From Bacillota bacterium (GTDB lineage Bacteria; Bacillota; Sulfobacillia; Sulfobacillales; JAIMBI01), in NCBI GenBank assembly GCA_021846565.1, contig JAJZWS010000015.1, forward strand, positions 1 to 55,165: DNA of 55,165 nucleotides, in the 5' to 3' direction. Every line of letters starts with the position of its first letter. The stretch's first letter is position 1. The notes beneath the pieces are model-generated. The model ran no database searches. It saw only the letters and a list, made by a program, of their open reading frames with translations, and had not been told where the DNA came from. Below, piece after piece: positions 52,898-55,165 of the stretch. Made by a program: the position numbers and the translations under genes.

Positions 52898-53617
52898 ATG
52901 AGTGCTGCACAGTTCACCGTCGCCCCCGAGATTTTTGACCGTCTGCCAGGTCTGACGATTGTGGTAGCCTGGGCGACGGGCCTCGACAACGACGGGGACA
53001 ACCCAACCGTCGACGACGACTGGGCCTCATCCTGGGCCACCGCGGGCCTCCTGGCCGATACGTTGCCCAATCCCCAGTCCCATCCCCACGTCAAAGCCTG
53101 GGGCGACCGCTTGAAGACAGGCGGGGTGTCCCGCAAGGACTTCCCCCCGTCGGTCGAAGCGGTGCTGCGCCGGGCCATGAAGCGCGGACGCCGGTTTTCC
53201 ATCAATCCGCTGGTCGACTTCTACAACGCCGTCGCGCTGCGGCACGTGGTGCCGGCCGGCGCCTTTGATGTGGGCGCCCTGCCCCAAAACGTGGTGCTGC
53301 GCACGAGTCGTGCCGGGGACACGTTTTGGGCGCTGGACGCCGACGCGCCGGTTCCGGTACCCGAAGGCGAGATTGCATATGCCGCCGGCTCGACCGTGCT
53401 CACCCGCCAGCTCATGTGGCGACAGTCACGGGCCGGGTTGGTAACGCCGGCCACCACCACCGTGCTTTTTATGTCAGAGCTTTTGCCCGAGCACCCGGCG
53501 GACCTGCCGGACCGGGTGGCCGACGGATTCCAGGAAGGCTTCCAGCGCCACTTCGGCGTCGATCCCCAGATGGGTCGGATCACGGCCGATGCCCCGACGT
53601 TCACGGGGACACGGTGA
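52898..53617 (+). CDS. B3/B4 domain protein (tRNA-editing-like)
   Basis: A 239-residue stand-alone B3/B4 domain, as found in the beta subunit of phenylalanyl-tRNA synthetase, where it removes wrongly attached amino acids. SVEAVLRRAMKRGRRFSINPLVDFYNAVALRHVVPAGAFDV is the family core, and LTRQLMWRQSRAGLVTPATTTVLFMSEL lies near the end. The ATG follows CCAGGAG. It overlaps the next gene by GTGA. Free-standing B3/B4 proteins are thought to act on aminoacyl-tRNA in trans, but this is not proven. Confidence 0.87.
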   Translation: MSAAQFTVAPEIFDRLPGLTIVVAWATGLDNDGDNPTVDDDWASSWATAGLLADTLPNPQSHPHVKAWGDRLKTGGVSRKDFPPSVEAVLRRAMKRGRRFSINPLVDFYNAVALRHVVPAGAFDVGALPQNVVLRTSRAGDTFWALDADAPVPVPEGEIAYAAGSTVLTRQLMWRQSRAGLVTPATTTVLFMSELLPEHPADLPDRVADGFQEGFQRHFGVDPQMGRITADAPTFTGTR

Positions 53618-54693
53618 CGACTCAAACATTTCGTGAGGTTGTGGAGGAGGTGGAGCACCACATGGTACCCACGGTGGCGATTCTTGAGGAGGCGGACCGC
53701 GAAGACGAGCACGCGGCACGCGAAGGCCGCGGACGCTTTGGAGCCCTGGTGCGGGCGTTTTTCGCGGCCGGCCTCCCGGCGGACACCGTCATGTACAGCG
53801 ACGAGCGGTGCGGAGAGGCCGAGCACCGGCTGAATCAGGCCGACGCGGTGCTGGTGTTTGTGAACCCGGTGCACAACGGGCAGGACCGCTCGGTGCTGGA
53901 CCCGATGCTGGAGCGGGTCGCACGCCGGGGCACGCTGGTCAGTGCGCACCCCACCGTGATTGAGCAGATGGGCACCAAGCGTGTGCTGGTGGACACTGAA
54001 GCCATGACCTGGTCGCTGGGGGACGCCCACCATCTGGACGGGGGCCCCACGAGCCTTCCGGCGTTCCAGCGCCGTCTCCAAGAGGGACCCCGCGTGTTAA
54101 AGCAGGTGAGGGGCAACGGCGGCGCCGGCGTATGGCGTCTCACGTGGATGAGCGGTGACGCGGGTGCGTCAACGGTGCACGTCCTGAGAGCCACCGACCG
54201 TGAGGGGGGGGCCGTCATGCCGTGGGCCGCGTTTCAGGCCACCATGGAGCAGTACTGGGCCGGCGGTACCTGGGTGGACCAGCCCTACCGGCGGCCCAGC
54301 CCCGACGGCATGGTGCGCTGCTACCTGTCGGGCGAAACCGTGGCGGGCTTCGGCCACCAGCGGGTGGGGGCGCTCACGGCGGGCCCCGGCGAACAGCCGA
54401 TGCCGTCCACCCCGCGGCAGTACTCACCGCCCACCGACCCACGCTTCCAGGGGCTTCGTGCGCGCATGGAGCGCGAGTGGGTCCCCGCGCTGCTGGACGC
54501 GGTCCATCTGGACGCCGATGACCTCCCGGTGATTTGGGACGCAGACTTTTTCTGGGATCGGCCGGCCAGGGGACCCGAGCGGTTTGGTCTCTGCGAGATC
54601 AATGCGAGCGCCGTGCATCCGTATCCCGACGCGGCCATCTCCCCCATGGTGGCCGCCACCCAGCAACGCCTGTCGTCCGCCGCCCGCGCATGA
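53614..54693 (+). CDS. Cj0069-family ATP-grasp-like protein
   Basis: A 359-residue protein. VLKQVRGNGGAGVWRLTW resembles an ATP-grasp nucleotide loop and matches the Cj0069 family (LKQxRGxxGxGxWRV). LPVIWDADFFWDRP and FGLCEINASAVHPYPDAAI carry the Asp and Glu-x-Asn metal ligands near the C-terminus. ATP-grasp enzymes join a carboxylate to an amine or thiol. The GTG start overlaps the B3/B4 gene, and the next gene overlaps by ATGA. The substrate is unknown. Confidence 0.82.
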   Translation: MTTQTFREVVEEVEHHMVPTVAILEEADREDEHAAREGRGRFGALVRAFFAAGLPADTVMYSDERCGEAEHRLNQADAVLVFVNPVHNGQDRSVLDPMLERVARRGTLVSAHPTVIEQMGTKRVLVDTEAMTWSLGDAHHLDGGPTSLPAFQRRLQEGPRVLKQVRGNGGAGVWRLTWMSGDAGASTVHVLRATDREGGAVMPWAAFQATMEQYWAGGTWVDQPYRRPSPDGMVRCYLSGETVAGFGHQRVGALTAGPGEQPMPSTPRQYSPPTDPRFQGLRARMEREWVPALLDAVHLDADDLPVIWDADFFWDRPARGPERFGLCEINASAVHPYPDAAISPMVAATQQRLSSAARA

Positions 54694-55149
54694 CCGCCCA
54701 GCGCCAGCTGACATGGTTCGCCGACCACGCCGCCGAGGGCCGCCCGGCGCCCCCCACGCGCGCGTTGGTGGTGTGCGAGCCGCATGCGCAGCATCGTGTC
54801 TGGCATAAAGACGTGGGAAATGCGAGGCCGGGCCACCCGGATTCGCGGAGCCATTGGGATCATTGCGGGCGGCACGGGCACCATCGTGGGGGTGGCCACC
54901 CTCGTCGACTGTCTCGGCCCGCTGGACCTGAGAGAGTATTACGGGGGTTGGCGCCAGCGGGGGGCGGACGCGCCAGCCTACAACCCGCTCCCCTATGCCA
55001 CCACCTACGCCTGGGTGCTGGCTTATGCGCGGCGGGCATCCCGGGTGGTGCCCTATCACCATCCGTCGGGAGCGGTCGTCTGGGTATCCCTGAGCCCTGA
55101 TGCCGCGCGCGCTGTGGCCGCTGCCGTGGGGGATCCAGCGAGCGTGTGA
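54690..55149 (+). pseudogene. ASCH-domain protein, one frameshift
   Basis: The ATG at 54690 overlaps the ATP-grasp stop. The first frame (TWFADHAAEGRPAPPTRALVVCEPH) is joined near 54785 to the next frame MRSIVSGIKTWEMRGRATRIRGAIGIIAGGTGTIVGVATLVDCLGPL, a clear ASCH domain (a PUA-like fold expected to bind RNA). The C-terminus (YATTYAWVLAYARRASRVVPY) fits the family. Restoring one base gives a protein of about 153 residues. Because the lesion is single, an error in the sequence is plausible. Confidence 0.8.
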
Positions 55150-55165
55150 GGATCCGCCGCGCACG

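Noticed and set aside
17121-55149. Programmed ribosomal frameshifting as the general cause of the split genes
   Set aside because: The shifts occur in unrelated genes, in both directions, often several per gene and usually without a slippery heptamer; decay or error is simpler.
1-55165. CRISPR arrays, tRNA or rRNA genes, prophage or complete insertion sequences
   Set aside because: No regularly spaced repeats, cloverleaf patterns, rRNA-like stretches or intact transposase frames were found on reading both strands.

Overview
The window is GC-rich DNA from a Gram-positive-type bacterium. Supporting features are lipobox lipoproteins, an LCP cell-wall ligase, a thioredoxin-type arsenate reductase, a DUF1540 protein, a SAM-I riboswitch and AGGAGG ribosome-binding sites with frequent GTG/TTG starts. 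The peptidoglycan-binding protein at 4924 and the peptide-binding lipoprotein at 11748 resemble proteins I associate with Sulfobacillus and related acidophilic Bacillota. That placement is an inference; no rRNA or tRNA gene is visible to test it.

Region by region. (1) 0.3-11.2 kb: a surface-polysaccharide locus, mostly on the minus strand. It runs CapD/WbpM-like dehydratase, wbpA-like dehydrogenase, wbpB-like oxidoreductase and wbpD-like acetyltransferase, then (after an inverted peptidoglycan-binding gene) a wbpE-like aminotransferase, a wbpI-like epimerase and an ArnB/PglE-like aminotransferase. Together these cover every step from UDP-GlcNAc to UDP-2,3-diacetamido-2,3-dideoxy-mannuronic acid, plus a 4-amino-6-deoxy sugar branch. 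A LuxR-type regulator lies at the left end. (2) 11.2-13.5 kb: an orphan peptide-binding lipoprotein with two tandem near-consensus promoters and a strong terminator. (3) 13.6-24.9 kb: amidase with a tandem HD-GYP protein, a UPF0158 gene, an MFS transporter, a two-GAF sensor kinase and NarL-type regulator flanked by two lipoproteins, and a NYN-domain protein. (4) 25-30.6 kb: a field of broken genes. It holds a SAM-I riboswitch in front of a wrecked sulfone/sulfonate monooxygenase and FMN reductase (only the flavin reductase is intact), two frameshifted GNAT genes, an intact DUF1540 gene and a broken Rpn-type nuclease. (5) 31-40 kb: mainly intact genes, including quinone reductase/isochorismatase, GH4 glycosidase/BadF-type kinase, LCP ligase, arsC and dinB. 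(6) 40-51 kb: intact hydrolases, a site-2 protease and an ATPase mixed with broken MFS, AlkZ-like and GrpB genes and an ECF41 sigma/epimerase pair. The pair still carries an exact ECF41-type promoter. (7) 51-55 kb: an alpha/beta hydrolase and a tightly overlapping B3/B4 - Cj0069-like ATP-grasp - ASCH operon of unknown function.

A striking overall property is gene breakage. Thirteen genes carry frameshifts or stop codons, and all of them lie right of 17 kb. Four breaks lie at or beside short runs or small indels and could be sequencing errors. The others combine several lesions and look like true decay. The glycan cluster is intact.
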